Shown: positions 50,120 through 58,679 of the stretch, piece by piece
Position numbering within the stretch: position 1 is the stretch's first letter
Layout of the letters: each line of letters begins with the position of its first letter
Source of the DNA: RYN-230 sp963841695
GTDB taxonomy: Bacteria; Actinomycetota; Actinomycetes; Streptosporangiales; Streptosporangiaceae
Reading direction: 5' to 3'
Length of the DNA stretch: 64,000 nt
NCBI GenBank assembly: GCA_963841695.1
Contig: CAWJDQ010000004.1
Coordinates: forward strand, 496,001-560,000
Made by a program: the position numbers and the translations under genes
The notes under the pieces: model-generated
Told to the model about the DNA's origin: nothing
The model's database searches: none
The model's input: only the letters and a program-made list of their open reading frames with translations

Positions 50120-50851
50120 GTGGCGTCCCCCCTCCGGCAGATCTTCGCGTACTCCGGCGTGCTGGATTCCGCGGACGGGAAGGGTTCTTTCGCCCTGATT
50201 GAGCACGCCCTCAGCCTGGCCGTCCCGGAGCCGGGCCGGCCCGCCCGGGTGTGCTACCTGCCCACTGCGGCCGGCGACGCCCAGGCGGCCATCGACTTCT
50301 ACCAGGACAAGTTCGCCACCCGGGCCGGCGAGCAGCTGAGCGTGCTGCGCCTGTTCCCCCAGCCGAGCGTCCCGGATGTCGCCGCCCATCTGCTCAGCCA
50401 GGACCTCATCCTGGTCGAGGGCGGCAGCGTGGTGAACCTGATGGCCGTGTGGCGGGCGCACGGCCTCCCGCGCATCCTGCGCCGGTGCTGGGCGGCGGGG
50501 GTGGTCCTCGCCGGGGCCAGCGCCGGCAGCCTGTGCTGGCACGTGGGCGGCCCCACCGACTCTTTCAGCGACCGTCTCGACCCGTTCACCAAGGGCCTCG
50601 GCCTGCTCCCTTACAGTAACGGCGTGCACGACGATTTCCCTGGCCAGCCACGCCGCGAGGTGTACCGGGCCCTGGTCGCCCGGGGGGTCCTGCCCGGCGG
50701 GTACGCCACCGAGGACGGCACCGGGCTGCACTACCTGGGCACGACCCTGCACGAGGCGGTCAGCATCCGGGCCGGCAAGCGCGCCTGGCGGGTCGGGCCC
50801 GGGCCCGGCGGCAGCTACACCGACGAACCGATCGAGGCCCGGCTCGTCTGA
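50120..50851 (+). CDS. Peptidase E-like (S51 family)
   Basis: 243 residues. The nucleophilic serine is in VVLAGASAGSLCWHVGG, the conserved GxSAG elbow of S51 dipeptidases. Other motifs are LILVEGGSVVNLMAVWRAHG and NGVHDDFPGQPRR, and HEAVSIRAGKRAW is the C-terminal strand. It would cleave Asp-Xaa dipeptides or an analogous amide. The start is GTG 50120, directly behind a leaderless TAGGCT. It may act with the LysE exporter opposite. Confidence 0.85.
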   Translation: MASPLRQIFAYSGVLDSADGKGSFALIEHALSLAVPEPGRPARVCYLPTAAGDAQAAIDFYQDKFATRAGEQLSVLRLFPQPSVPDVAAHLLSQDLILVEGGSVVNLMAVWRAHGLPRILRRCWAAGVVLAGASAGSLCWHVGGPTDSFSDRLDPFTKGLGLLPYSNGVHDDFPGQPRREVYRALVARGVLPGGYATEDGTGLHYLGTTLHEAVSIRAGKRAWRVGPGPGGSYTDEPIEARLV

Positions 50852-50939
50852 GTTCACCCACGCAGCAGTTCACCCACGCACCAGCTCACCCGCAGGGCAG
50901 CGGCGCCGGCCCGGCTGAGCAGCAAAGGAGCAGTGGCGG

Positions 50940-51761
50940 ATGCGCATCGCGCTGGCCACCAACCCCGGCACGCCGGGCTGGCCCAACGAGGATTTCGCGG
51001 CGGCCGCGCCCGGCGTGGCGGTGCTGCTGGACGGCTGTACCACCACCCCGCGCGGAGCGGACACCGGATGCCTGCACGGGGTCGCCTGGTACGCCCGGAC
51101 TCTTGGCACCGCGTTCCTGGCGGCGATCACCGCCGAGCGGTCGCCGGGCGGGGGGTCGCCGTCCGGGGGGTCGCTCTCCGGGGGGGCGCCGTCCGGGACG
51201 TCGCCGTCCGGGACGTACCTGCCTGACGTGGCCCCGCCTGGCCCGGCCTCGCCCCTCGGCGAGGCGCTGGCCGGGGCGATCGCCGAGGTCCGGGCCCGCC
51301 ACGAGAAAACCTGCGACCTGGCCAACCCGCGCACCCCGGCGGCCACCGTGACCGCCGTCCGGGCGGGCCGGGACGGGTTCGAGTTGCTCGCGCTGTCGGA
51401 CTCGAGCATCGTGGCCGACTACGGCGCGGGCCGTGACCCGGTGGTGCTCACCGACACGCACCGCGCCGCCGCCGCCGACCCGGCCGCAGCCGGGCAGGCC
51501 CGCACCACGATCCTGGCCCGGGCCGGGCTGCACGGGATCGCCCTGCTCAGCGACGGCGCCGCGCGCATCACCGAGGTGTACGACCTGATCAGCTGGCCGG
51601 AGCTGATGACCGTCCTGCGGGCGGCCGGTCCGGCCGGGCTCATCCGCCAGGTCCGGGCCGCCGAGGACAGCGATCCGGACGGGGCCCGCTGGCCCCGGTC
51701 CAAGGCCCGCGACGACGCCACCGCCCTGTACTGGACGCTGCCGGGGGAGTGGGGACGGTGA
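50940..51761 (+). CDS. PP2C-like phosphatase family protein
   Basis: 273 residues resembling a PP2C/SpoIIE fold: PNEDFAAAAPGVAVLLDGCT near the start and RARDDATALYWTLPGEWGR-like end, with ALSDSSIVADYGAG and IALLSDGAARITEVYDL in the core. The first metal-binding aspartate is shifted (NED then LLDG), so activity is uncertain. A Ser/Pro/Gly repeat near residues 66-95 (SPSGG- and GTSPSG-type) lies in a loop. AAAGGAG lies upstream of the ATG. Substrate unknown. Confidence 0.72.
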   Translation: MRIALATNPGTPGWPNEDFAAAAPGVAVLLDGCTTTPRGADTGCLHGVAWYARTLGTAFLAAITAERSPGGGSPSGGSLSGGAPSGTSPSGTYLPDVAPPGPASPLGEALAGAIAEVRARHEKTCDLANPRTPAATVTAVRAGRDGFELLALSDSSIVADYGAGRDPVVLTDTHRAAAADPAAAGQARTTILARAGLHGIALLSDGAARITEVYDLISWPELMTVLRAAGPAGLIRQVRAAEDSDPDGARWPRSKARDDATALYWTLPGEWGR

Positions 51762-52080
51762 ACCGGCCCGCCGGGCCCCGTGCCCGGGCCGCCGCCGCAC
51801 CCGGCGCCGGCAGGTGTGCGAGGCTGGCCCGCCGGGAATCGTGCCAGATGGAGGGGGCGTCACGGTGATGACCGGCGACGGTCAGCGAGGTGACCAGCCC
51901 GGCTGCGGCCCGGCCGGCCCCCGCCGGGCCGCGGCCCCCGCCGGGCCGCCCGGGAAGGCGGGCCGGGCCGGAAACTTCGGTGACCGGTCGAAGAGTAGAA
52001 TTCGGGACTTCCAAACCCGGCGGCTAGGGGATGATCGGTGCCATCCCCCGGCTGAAGGCCACCTGAATAAGGAGCCAGCC
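51762..52080. other. Intergenic region with a possible promoter and leader
   Basis: 319 bp without a supported gene; an open frame at 51814-52176 lacks any family feature and coding bias. From 51980 the GC content falls. TAGAAT (51996-52001) is a good -10, giving a leader of about 75 bases before the short leader ORF at 52081. No clear -35 or terminator was seen. Confidence 0.55.
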
Positions 52081-52176
52081 ATGCTGCCCTGCGTACCCCG
52101 GCGCCTTCCGGCCCGTTCTGGTCGGGCGCCGGTGATGACGCGCCCGGCGGCGTCCCGGCGTGCGCCACGGGCATGA
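52081..52176 (+). CDS. Leader peptide upstream of a membrane glycosyltransferase-like gene
   Basis: 31 codons with AAGGAG 6 bases before the ATG. The peptide is rich in Arg and Pro (VPRRLPARSGRAP). Its TGA overlaps the ATG of the next gene (ATGA), and that gene lacks its own ribosome binding site, so translation of the downstream gene would depend on this ORF. It may be a coupling peptide or a sensor leader; too short to assign otherwise. Confidence 0.5.
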   Translation: MLPCVPRRLPARSGRAPVMTRPAASRRAPRA

Positions 52177-53909
52177 CCGGACCGCACCTCGCGACCCGGG
52201 CCGGCGCGGCGATCAGCCGCCGCCGGAATGGCGCGTCCGGGGAGCCGGACGGCGCGCCCGGGACGGACAGGCAGTCCCCGGCCGCCCGGGCCTGGCTGCT
52301 GGGCCGGCACTGGCTGCTGGTCGTGCTGCTGGCCGCCGGCCTGGCGCTGCGGATCGCGGCGCAGATCGCCTACCAGCCCGCACTGCTCTACGTGGACACG
52401 CTCAAGTACCTGTACGGCGCGTCGCCCCAGGCTGACCCGCTCGGGTACGCGCTGATGCTGCGGGCCATGCTGGTCTTCGGCGACCTGAGCCTCGTGGCGC
52501 TGGTCCAGCACCTGCTCGGCCTGGCGGTGGCGGTGGCGCTGTACGCGGTGCTGCTGCGCCGGGGCACCCACCGCTGGCTGGCCGCCCTGGCCGCGGCCCC
52601 GGTGCTGCTGGACGCGTATCAGGTCCAGATCGAGCAGACGATCATGCCGGACGTCTGGTTCGAGGCGATGATCGTGGCCGGCCTGGCCCTGCTGCTCTGG
52701 CGGCCGGTGGTGACGGTCCGGCTGGCCGCGGTGGCGGGGCTGATCCTCGGCCTCTCGGCCACCGTGCACCAGGTCGGCGAGCTGCTGATCGTGCCCGCCG
52801 TGTGCTTCCTGGTGGTCGCCGCGGGGAGCGTCCGCCGCGCGGTCACCACCTCGGTGGCGCTGGCCGTGGCCTTCGCGCTGCCGGTCCTGCTGTACTGCGG
52901 CGCCGCCTACGTGCACTACGGTCACTTCCGGCTGGCCCGCGGGCAGACCACGGTCGGCCGGGTGGTTGGCGCGGCCGACTGTGCCACGCTCCGCCTGCCC
53001 CCGGCGGTGCGGCCGCTCTGCCCCACCCCGCGCGAGCAGGCCAACGGCCCAGACTGGCTCGAGCACTCCAAATACTCACCGCTCATCACCGCCCCCATCC
53101 CGGCCGGGGTGAGCCGGGCCAGACTGGTCTCCGAGCTGACCTCGGCGATCAAGAGCCAGCAGCCGCTGCGGATCCTGGGCGGCGTGGTCCGCGATTCCGT
53201 GCGCCTGTTCGCGGTGACCCGGACGCCCAACCCCTGGGTTACCCCGCTGTCGCGCTGGCAGTTCCAGACCCACTATCCGACCTATCCCCAGTGGATCACG
53301 CTCGGCCCGGGGAACGTCATCGTCGTCGGCATCCAGCACCGGGCGTACGGGCAGTTCTTCTACCACGACCTCAAGCCCGCGTACGGCGGGAAGGCCCAGG
53401 TGGACCGGCCGGTCGCCAGGTTCCTCCGGTCCTACCAGCTGGATGGCGGGTTCACCCCCGGGCCGTTCCTGGCCCTGTGCACGCTGCTGGGGGTGATCGG
53501 GGCGCTGCTGGCGGTCGTCCTCCAGGTCCGCCACGCCCGCGGTGCCGGCCGGGGTGCCCGGGCGACCCGCGCCCGGCAGCTGGCCCTGGCCTGCCTGCTG
53601 TTCGCGGCCACGGCCGTGGTGCTGCTGCTGGCCCAGGACGTCGTGGAGTTCTCCTGGCGCTACCAGCTGCCCGCCCTGGTCACCCTCCCGCCCGCCGGGA
53701 TCCTCGGCCTCTCCGCGCTGCTGGCCCTGCGCCGGGGCGATCCGGAGCCGTCCCCGGCCAGTGCGGCGCCCCCGCCCGCGGGCACGGCGCCCGCAGGCAC
53801 GGCGCCCGCGGGCACGGCACCGGCGGGCCCCTCGGTGAACGGGGCCTCGGTGCCGCCGGACGAGAAGCCGGATCAGCCAGCCGGCGAACCCGGCCCGGCG
53901 GGCGCCTGA
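52173..53909 (+). CDS. GT-C-like multi-pass membrane protein
   Basis: 578 residues with about ten hydrophobic segments, for example LLGRHWLLVVLLAAGLAL, LLALVQHLL-like and VVLLLAQDVVEFSWRYQL. A first loop with YQPALLYVDTLKYLYGASP has acidic and Tyr residues as in GT-C mannosyl/arabinosyltransferase-type enzymes. A long extracytoplasmic loop lies between about residues 230 and 400. The C-terminus has AGTAP repeats and a polar tail. The start overlaps the leader ORF stop. It ends facing the convergent GT2 gene, overlapping it by 230 bp as annotated. Polysaccharide transferase role inferred from context. Confidence 0.65.
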   Translation: MTGPHLATRAGAAISRRRNGASGEPDGAPGTDRQSPAARAWLLGRHWLLVVLLAAGLALRIAAQIAYQPALLYVDTLKYLYGASPQADPLGYALMLRAMLVFGDLSLVALVQHLLGLAVAVALYAVLLRRGTHRWLAALAAAPVLLDAYQVQIEQTIMPDVWFEAMIVAGLALLLWRPVVTVRLAAVAGLILGLSATVHQVGELLIVPAVCFLVVAAGSVRRAVTTSVALAVAFALPVLLYCGAAYVHYGHFRLARGQTTVGRVVGAADCATLRLPPAVRPLCPTPREQANGPDWLEHSKYSPLITAPIPAGVSRARLVSELTSAIKSQQPLRILGGVVRDSVRLFAVTRTPNPWVTPLSRWQFQTHYPTYPQWITLGPGNVIVVGIQHRAYGQFFYHDLKPAYGGKAQVDRPVARFLRSYQLDGGFTPGPFLALCTLLGVIGALLAVVLQVRHARGAGRGARATRARQLALACLLFAATAVVLLLAQDVVEFSWRYQLPALVTLPPAGILGLSALLALRRGDPEPSPASAAPPPAGTAPAGTAPAGTAPAGPSVNGASVPPDEKPDQPAGEPGPAGA

Positions 53910-54957
53910 GCCGCTGGCCACCGCCCTCCTGACCACGGGGCTCCTGACCACGGGGCTCCTGACCACGGGGCTCCTGACCACGGGGCTCCTGACCACGGGG
54001 CTCCGGGGTACCGGGCAGGGTGAGGCCCGCTGCGGCCAGCACCTCCCCGGTGGGCTGCGGCCCGGTCCGCACCCCGGCCGCCAGGCCCGCGAGGAGGCCG
54101 GACCGGAGCGTGGCCCGGTCGGCGGACTTCGCGAACGTGCGGGCCCAGCGGCGCAGCGTGGCGCCGCCGTACAGCACCCGCTCCGCGGGGGCCAGCGCGG
54201 AACCCGCCCGCAGGGTCCAGACCTTGTTCCGCACCTCGTAGAAGAACCGCGGCCCGGGATCGGCGTCGGTCGAGCCGAACACGGCCGTCTTGTGCACCAC
54301 CACGCTGGCCGGGCAGAGCAGGCCGGCCTGGCCGCGGAGCAGCCGGGCGGTGAACTCGAAATCGTCGTTCCACAGGAAATAGCCGGCCTGGGGCAGGCCC
54401 CGGGCCCGGCAGAGGTCCGCGTCCACCAGGATCGACACGAACGACGCCGAGCGGATGGGCAGGCAGCCCGCGGCCGCGGCGGCCAGCCGCTCCTCTTTGC
54501 TCACCAACGGCTTTATCCGGGGAGTGTTCATCGGATGCGGGCGGCCGTCGGTCCACACCACCCGGCTGGCGATCAGCGCGGGCGGCCCGCCCGGGTGCCG
54601 GGCCCGGGCGTCGAGCATGGCCCGCAGCGCGCCCGGCTCGGGGACCGTATCGTCGTCCATCAGCCAGACCAGGTCGGCGTCCCCGGCCAGGGCCAGGGCC
54701 AGGCCGTAGGCGAACCCGCCGGCGCCGCCGGTGTTACGGCGCGCCGTGGCGAGCCGTACGGACGGGAAGCGGGTGGCGACCATGTCCGCGGTGCCGTCGG
54801 TCGAGGCGTTGTCGATCACGATCACCTGGTCCGGGGCCCGGCTCTGCGCCAGCACCGCGGACAGCGCCTCGGCCAGCAGGTCCCGCCGGTTAAAGGTGAC
54901 CACGACGGCGATGACCCGGGGTGCCTCACCCCCGGCAGAAGGGCTCACGCGCACCAT
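53680..54957 (-). CDS. Family 2 glycosyltransferase (GlfT1-like)
   Basis: The catalytic part (about residues 1-290) begins RVIAVVVTFNRRDLLAEAL. The donor-binding motif is VWLMDDDTVPEPGALR (DDD), the acceptor-side acid FLWNDDFEFTARLLR and the region RFFYEVRNKVWTLR. The order of motifs with NTGGAGGFAYGL resembles actinobacterial GlfT1 (galactofuran initiating transferase). The C-terminal 130 residues are repeats (PRGQE x5) and low-complexity codons that overlap the convergent gene, so the true stop may lie earlier. It starts directly after the sulfotransferase stop (TAGCATG). Confidence 0.72.
   Translation of the reverse strand: MVRVSPSAGGEAPRVIAVVVTFNRRDLLAEALSAVLAQSRAPDQVIVIDNASTDGTADMVATRFPSVRLATARRNTGGAGGFAYGLALALAGDADLVWLMDDDTVPEPGALRAMLDARARHPGGPPALIASRVVWTDGRPHPMNTPRIKPLVSKEERLAAAAAGCLPIRSASFVSILVDADLCRARGLPQAGYFLWNDDFEFTARLLRGQAGLLCPASVVVHKTAVFGSTDADPGPRFFYEVRNKVWTLRAGSALAPAERVLYGGATLRRWARTFAKSADRATLRSGLLAGLAAGVRTGPQPTGEVLAAAGLTLPGTPEPRGQEPRGQEPRGQEPRGQEPRGQEGGGQRLRRPPGRVRRLADPASRPAAPRPRSPRGPPVPCPRAPCLRAPCPRAGAPHWPGTAPDRPGAGPAARRGRGSRRAGG
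53926..54000 (-). repeat. 15-bp tandem repeat, five perfect copies
   Basis: Unit ctcctgaccacgggg, exact at 53926, 53941, 53956, 53971 and 53986. On the minus strand it encodes PRGQE in the GT2 frame. It lies 17 bp beyond the convergent gene's stop. A similar in-frame 15-bp array encodes AGTAP in the convergent gene (about 53776-53820). Confidence 0.9.
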
Positions 54958-54958
54958 G

Positions 54959-56242
54959 CTAGGAGTGCTTCCGGGTCCGGGTGCGCTCCATGGCCTGCCA
55001 GGTCAGGATGCGCAGCCGCCGGACCGCCGGGTAGCGGCCGCTCAGGTCGCGCACGGCCCGCTTGAGCCGGGGCGAGGACCCGACGGCCGCCTCCAGCCTG
55101 CTGGCCAGGCCGCCCTGGGCGGCCCGTTTCGGCTGCCCGCTGGCCCCCGGGTACTCCTTGCGGTACTGGTTGACGACCAGCGCCGCGGCCGCGTCCACCG
55201 CAGCGTCCAGGACCCGGTCCGGCGCCTGGCCCGCGGGACCCGCCGCCGCGGGTTCCCGGGACGGCCGGGGCCGCAGCTCGCCGGGATCACCGATCACGTC
55301 GTAGCCTGCCGAGGCGAGCCCGCTGATCAGGGTCTCCGCCTGCTCCCCGGCCCAGGCCTGCCGGTCTTCCGGCAGCACCAGGCGCCCCTCCCGGGGCCGG
55401 GCGGCCAGGGCCTGGTGCGCGACCCCCTCCTTGACCGTCCACATGTAGAACCAGTCCGGGACCTCGGCGGGCAGGGCCTGGTTGAGCCGCCGCAGGAACT
55501 CGATCTCCGGCAGGCCCAGTGAGGTGTTCGCCCGGGCCCGGGACAGGTCGACCCCGCCGGGGTCCACGCCCAGCAGCCCCGCGAAGCGCTCCCAGAGCAG
55601 CGAGTTGCCGGATCCCTGGGGCGGGGTCATGATCACGTGGATGCGGTCGGCCGGCACCTGGCGGCCCCAGAGGTCCAGGATGGCCAGGGTGTCGTGGACC
55701 CGCCAGAACCACCACTGCCGCCGGTCCGGATCGAGCGATTCCTTGTCGATCACGTCCGCCAGCCAGTCCTCCCAGCCCCGGTCGTTGCGGTGCTTGACCG
55801 TCTCCTGCCACTCCGCGGGCAGCAGCGAGGCCATGTCCCGCACGGTCACCACGACGTGCACCTCGGCGGGCTCCAGCGACCGCACGGCCCGCTGCGCCTG
55901 CTCCTGGTCCGCGGCGGAGAACAGCTCGTGGGAGATGACCGCGGCCCGCGGGGCCTGCCGGGCCTGATGGGCCACGATCTCCCACTCGCCGGTCCAGGAG
56001 CCGGCCGGGTCGTCGGCCCGCTTCTCGATCCCGCGCAGGTCCTGGCTGGCGCGGAAGTGGTCCTGCGGATGGTGGCCCGGGAGCACCACGCCCTGGGCCG
56101 CGAGCTCGGCCCGGTTGCTCCACATCACCTGCTGCAGGAACGTGGTGCCGGTCTTCGGCTCGCCGATGTGCACCAGGACCCGGGGACGCGGCCGGCCGTC
56201 AGCGGGCGGGGCGGGGAACTGGTCGGCGGCGCGCGTGGCCAT
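54959..56242 (-). CDS. Sulfotransferase-family protein
   Basis: 427 residues. The PAPS 5'-phosphosulfate loop is VHIGEPKTGTTFLQQVMW, and the second (3'-phosphate) motif is in VVVTVRDMASLLPAEWQETVK. A conserved SHELFSAADQEQ and a C-terminal RILTWQAMER tail are seen. It transfers sulfate to a hydroxyl of a carbohydrate or lipid. Next to galactan genes, a sulfated envelope glycan is a plausible product. It is followed at once by a GT2 gene. Upstream is a divergent GT2-glf-glfT2 operon. Confidence 0.78.
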   Translation of the reverse strand: MATRAADQFPAPPADGRPRPRVLVHIGEPKTGTTFLQQVMWSNRAELAAQGVVLPGHHPQDHFRASQDLRGIEKRADDPAGSWTGEWEIVAHQARQAPRAAVISHELFSAADQEQAQRAVRSLEPAEVHVVVTVRDMASLLPAEWQETVKHRNDRGWEDWLADVIDKESLDPDRRQWWFWRVHDTLAILDLWGRQVPADRIHVIMTPPQGSGNSLLWERFAGLLGVDPGGVDLSRARANTSLGLPEIEFLRRLNQALPAEVPDWFYMWTVKEGVAHQALAARPREGRLVLPEDRQAWAGEQAETLISGLASAGYDVIGDPGELRPRPSREPAAAGPAGQAPDRVLDAAVDAAAALVVNQYRKEYPGASGQPKRAAQGGLASRLEAAVGSSPRLKRAVRDLSGRYPAVRRLRILTWQAMERTRTRKHS

Positions 56243-56520
56243 CGGTACACCTCAACGGGTCAGAGCGTGGGCAGGTAAGGTCAGGCATGGGTGGATGGCA
56301 TCTGGCTGCCAGGGTAGACCAGGTGCGCTGGGGGAACGCGCCGATGACGGTAACCCAGCAATCCGTCGCATAGCTGCCGTAAAGTGGCGTCCGCCCACCG
56401 CATTTGTTGACGAACGACCTGAATGTCTACACGAACGCGCGCCGGCCAGGCCGCTCGCTTCCTGGTCTTCGAGCTCGCCGCAGTGTGCCCCGTCACCGGC
56501 ATGAAAGGCGAACCCGGCAT
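56243..56520. promoter_or_regulatory. Divergent region between sulfotransferase and galactan operons
   Basis: 278 bp containing no gene. TTGACG (56407-56412) and a weak TACACG (56428-56433) could direct the GT2-glf operon, but the spacing (15) is short. The region is slightly less GC-rich than its neighbours. No repeat or hairpin stands out. Confidence 0.35.
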
Positions 56521-57507
56521 ATGCACGAGCCCTTCACGCTCTTGCTCTCGGTCTACGACGGCGACCGCCCGGACTTCCTGCAGCGGGCGTTCCGCAGCGC
56601 GGTCAACGACCAGACCGTGCGCCCGGCCCAGGTCGTCATCGTCCGGGACGGGCCCGTCCGCGGCGACCTGGCCGCCTGCCTGGACCGGCTCCAGGCCGGC
56701 AGCCCGGTCCCGGTGACCGTGGTCCCGCTCGAGCGCAACCGCGGTCTCGGGCCGGCCCTGGACAGCGGCCTGGCCGCGAGCTGGCACGACGTGATCGCCC
56801 GGATGGACGCGGACGACGTGGCCATGCCGCACCGCTTCGAGGTCGAGATCCCGCTCATCGCCGGGGCCGACATCGTCGGCGCGGGGCTGCTGGAGTTCGT
56901 GGGGGACATCGACCACATCGTGGGCCAGCGGGTCCCGCCGACCGACCCGGAGCAGATCCACCGCTACGCGCGGATGCACGACCCGTTCAACCACCCCACG
57001 GTCGTCTACCGGCGGGCGGCGGTCCTGGCCGCGGGCGGATACGGCGACCTGCCGCTGATGGAGGACTACGCGCTGTTCGCGCGGATGCTGCAGAACGGCG
57101 CCCGCGCGGTCAACGTCGCCGAGCCGCTGGTCTACTACCGGGTCGGCGCGACGTCGTTCAAGCGGCGCGGCGGCGCCGACCTGCTGCGCTCGGAGCTGCG
57201 GCTGCAGCGCGAGTTCCGCCGCCAGGGCTTCACCTCGCCACCGGAATACGTCCGGAACGTCGTGGTCCGCGGCGGTTACCGGATGATCCCCTGGCGGTTC
57301 CGCCGGGCGGTGTACCGCCCGATCGTCGCGCACTACACCGAGCGCGGGGAGCACGGCGAGCACCAGGCCGGGGGGGAGGCCGCCGGGGGCGGGCCCGAGC
57401 CCTCCGCCCCAGCCCGGCCCGGGCCCTCCGGGCAGCATGAGCCAGGAGCAGCGACCACGCCGTCCGAGGCCGGGTCGCAGACCAAGCCCTTGCCGGTGCG
57501 CTGGTGA
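56521..57507 (+). CDS. Family 2 glycosyltransferase
   Basis: 328 residues. The opening FTLLLSVYDGDRPDFLQRAF is a GT2 donor domain, with VIARMDADDVAMPHRFEVEI as the DxD motif and LPLMEDYALFARMLQNG as the acidic ED motif. The C-terminal 60 residues are low-complexity. The start is ATG 56521. The TGA overlaps the glf GTG (GTGA), so it is translationally coupled to galactan synthesis. It may add a sugar in the same glycan; exact acceptor unknown. Confidence 0.82.
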   Translation: MHEPFTLLLSVYDGDRPDFLQRAFRSAVNDQTVRPAQVVIVRDGPVRGDLAACLDRLQAGSPVPVTVVPLERNRGLGPALDSGLAASWHDVIARMDADDVAMPHRFEVEIPLIAGADIVGAGLLEFVGDIDHIVGQRVPPTDPEQIHRYARMHDPFNHPTVVYRRAAVLAAGGYGDLPLMEDYALFARMLQNGARAVNVAEPLVYYRVGATSFKRRGGADLLRSELRLQREFRRQGFTSPPEYVRNVVVRGGYRMIPWRFRRAVYRPIVAHYTERGEHGEHQAGGEAAGGGPEPSAPARPGPSGQHEPGAATTPSEAGSQTKPLPVRW

Positions 57508-58679
57508 ACATCGACCTGGTCATCGTGGGGTCGGGCTTCTTCGGCCTCACCATCGCCGAGCGGTGCACCCGTGACCTCGGCCTCCGCGTGCTCATCCTGG
57601 AGCGGCGCGAGCACATCGGCGGGAACGCCTACAGCGAGCCGGAGCCGCAGACCGGGATCGAGATCCACCGCTACGGCGCGCACCTGTTCCACACCTCCAA
57701 CGCGCGGGTGTGGGAGTACGCCAGCCAGTACACGGCCTTCACCGGGTACCAGCACCGGGTGTTCTCGGTCTACAAGGGCCGGGTCTACCCGCTGCCGATC
57801 AACCTGGGCACGATCTGCGAGTACTTCGGCGCGGCGATGTCCCCGGACGAGGCGCGCGCGCTGATCGCCGGGCAGTCGGCCGAGGTGGACGCCGGCCAGG
57901 CCGCCAACCTCGAGCAGAAAGCCGTGTCGCTGATCGGGCGGCCGCTGTACGAGGCCTTCTACCGCGGTTACACCGCCAAGCAGTGGCAGACCGACCCGGT
58001 CAACCTGCCACCGCAGATCATCGAGCGGCTGCCGGTGCGCTACACGTTCAACAACCGCTACTTCAGCGACACCTACGAGGGCCTGCCGGTGGACGGGTAC
58101 ACCGCCTGGCTGGAGCGGATGGCCGATCACCCGAACATCGAGGTCCGGCTGGACACCGACTTTTTCAGCATGCGCGGGGATCTGGCCGGCAACGTGCCCG
58201 TCGTGTACACCGGCCCGCTCGACGCGTACTTCCAATACGCGGCCGGCGATCTGGGTTGGCGTACCCTCGACTTCGACATGGAGGTTCTGCCCACCGGGGA
58301 CTTCCAGGGAACGCCCGTCATGAACTACGCGGACGAGGACGTTCCATTCACCCGCATCCACGAGTTCCGCCATTTCCATCCTGAGCGGGACTGGTACCCG
58401 AAGGACAAGACAGTGATCATGCGTGAGTACTCGCGCTTCGCCGACCGCGGCGATGAGCCGTACTACCCGATCAACACGGCGGAGGATCGGGCCCGCCTGC
58501 TGGCCTACCGGGAAATGGCCGGCCGGGAGCCGGGCGTGCTGTTCGGCGGCCGCCTGGGCACCTACAAGTACCTCGACATGCACATGGCGATCGGGTCCGC
58601 GCTGAGCATGTACGACAACCGGCTCCGGCCGTTCTTCGCGGAGGGCGCGGCGCTCACCGGGCCGGGGGCGGCCGAATGA
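57504..58679 (+). CDS. glf: UDP-galactopyranose mutase
   Basis: 391-residue FAD enzyme interconverting UDP-galactopyranose and UDP-galactofuranose. The FAD loop is DLVIVGSGFFGLTIAERC. RREHIGGNAYSE and YGAHLFHTSN are family hallmarks, followed by YRGYTAKQWQTDP, LPVRYTFNNRYFSDTYEG and GRLGTYKYLDMHMAIGSAL at the C-terminus. It provides the donor for galactofuranose polymers in the cell wall. It overlaps the preceding GT2 (GTGA) and following glfT2 (ATGA). Confidence 0.95.
   Translation: MNIDLVIVGSGFFGLTIAERCTRDLGLRVLILERREHIGGNAYSEPEPQTGIEIHRYGAHLFHTSNARVWEYASQYTAFTGYQHRVFSVYKGRVYPLPINLGTICEYFGAAMSPDEARALIAGQSAEVDAGQAANLEQKAVSLIGRPLYEAFYRGYTAKQWQTDPVNLPPQIIERLPVRYTFNNRYFSDTYEGLPVDGYTAWLERMADHPNIEVRLDTDFFSMRGDLAGNVPVVYTGPLDAYFQYAAGDLGWRTLDFDMEVLPTGDFQGTPVMNYADEDVPFTRIHEFRHFHPERDWYPKDKTVIMREYSRFADRGDEPYYPINTAEDRARLLAYREMAGREPGVLFGGRLGTYKYLDMHMAIGSALSMYDNRLRPFFAEGAALTGPGAAE

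Noticed and set aside
51814..52176. 120-codon plus-strand frame before the membrane glycosyltransferase gene
   Set aside because: No family feature and poor coding bias; only its last 31 codons, with their own ribosome binding site, were kept as a leader ORF.
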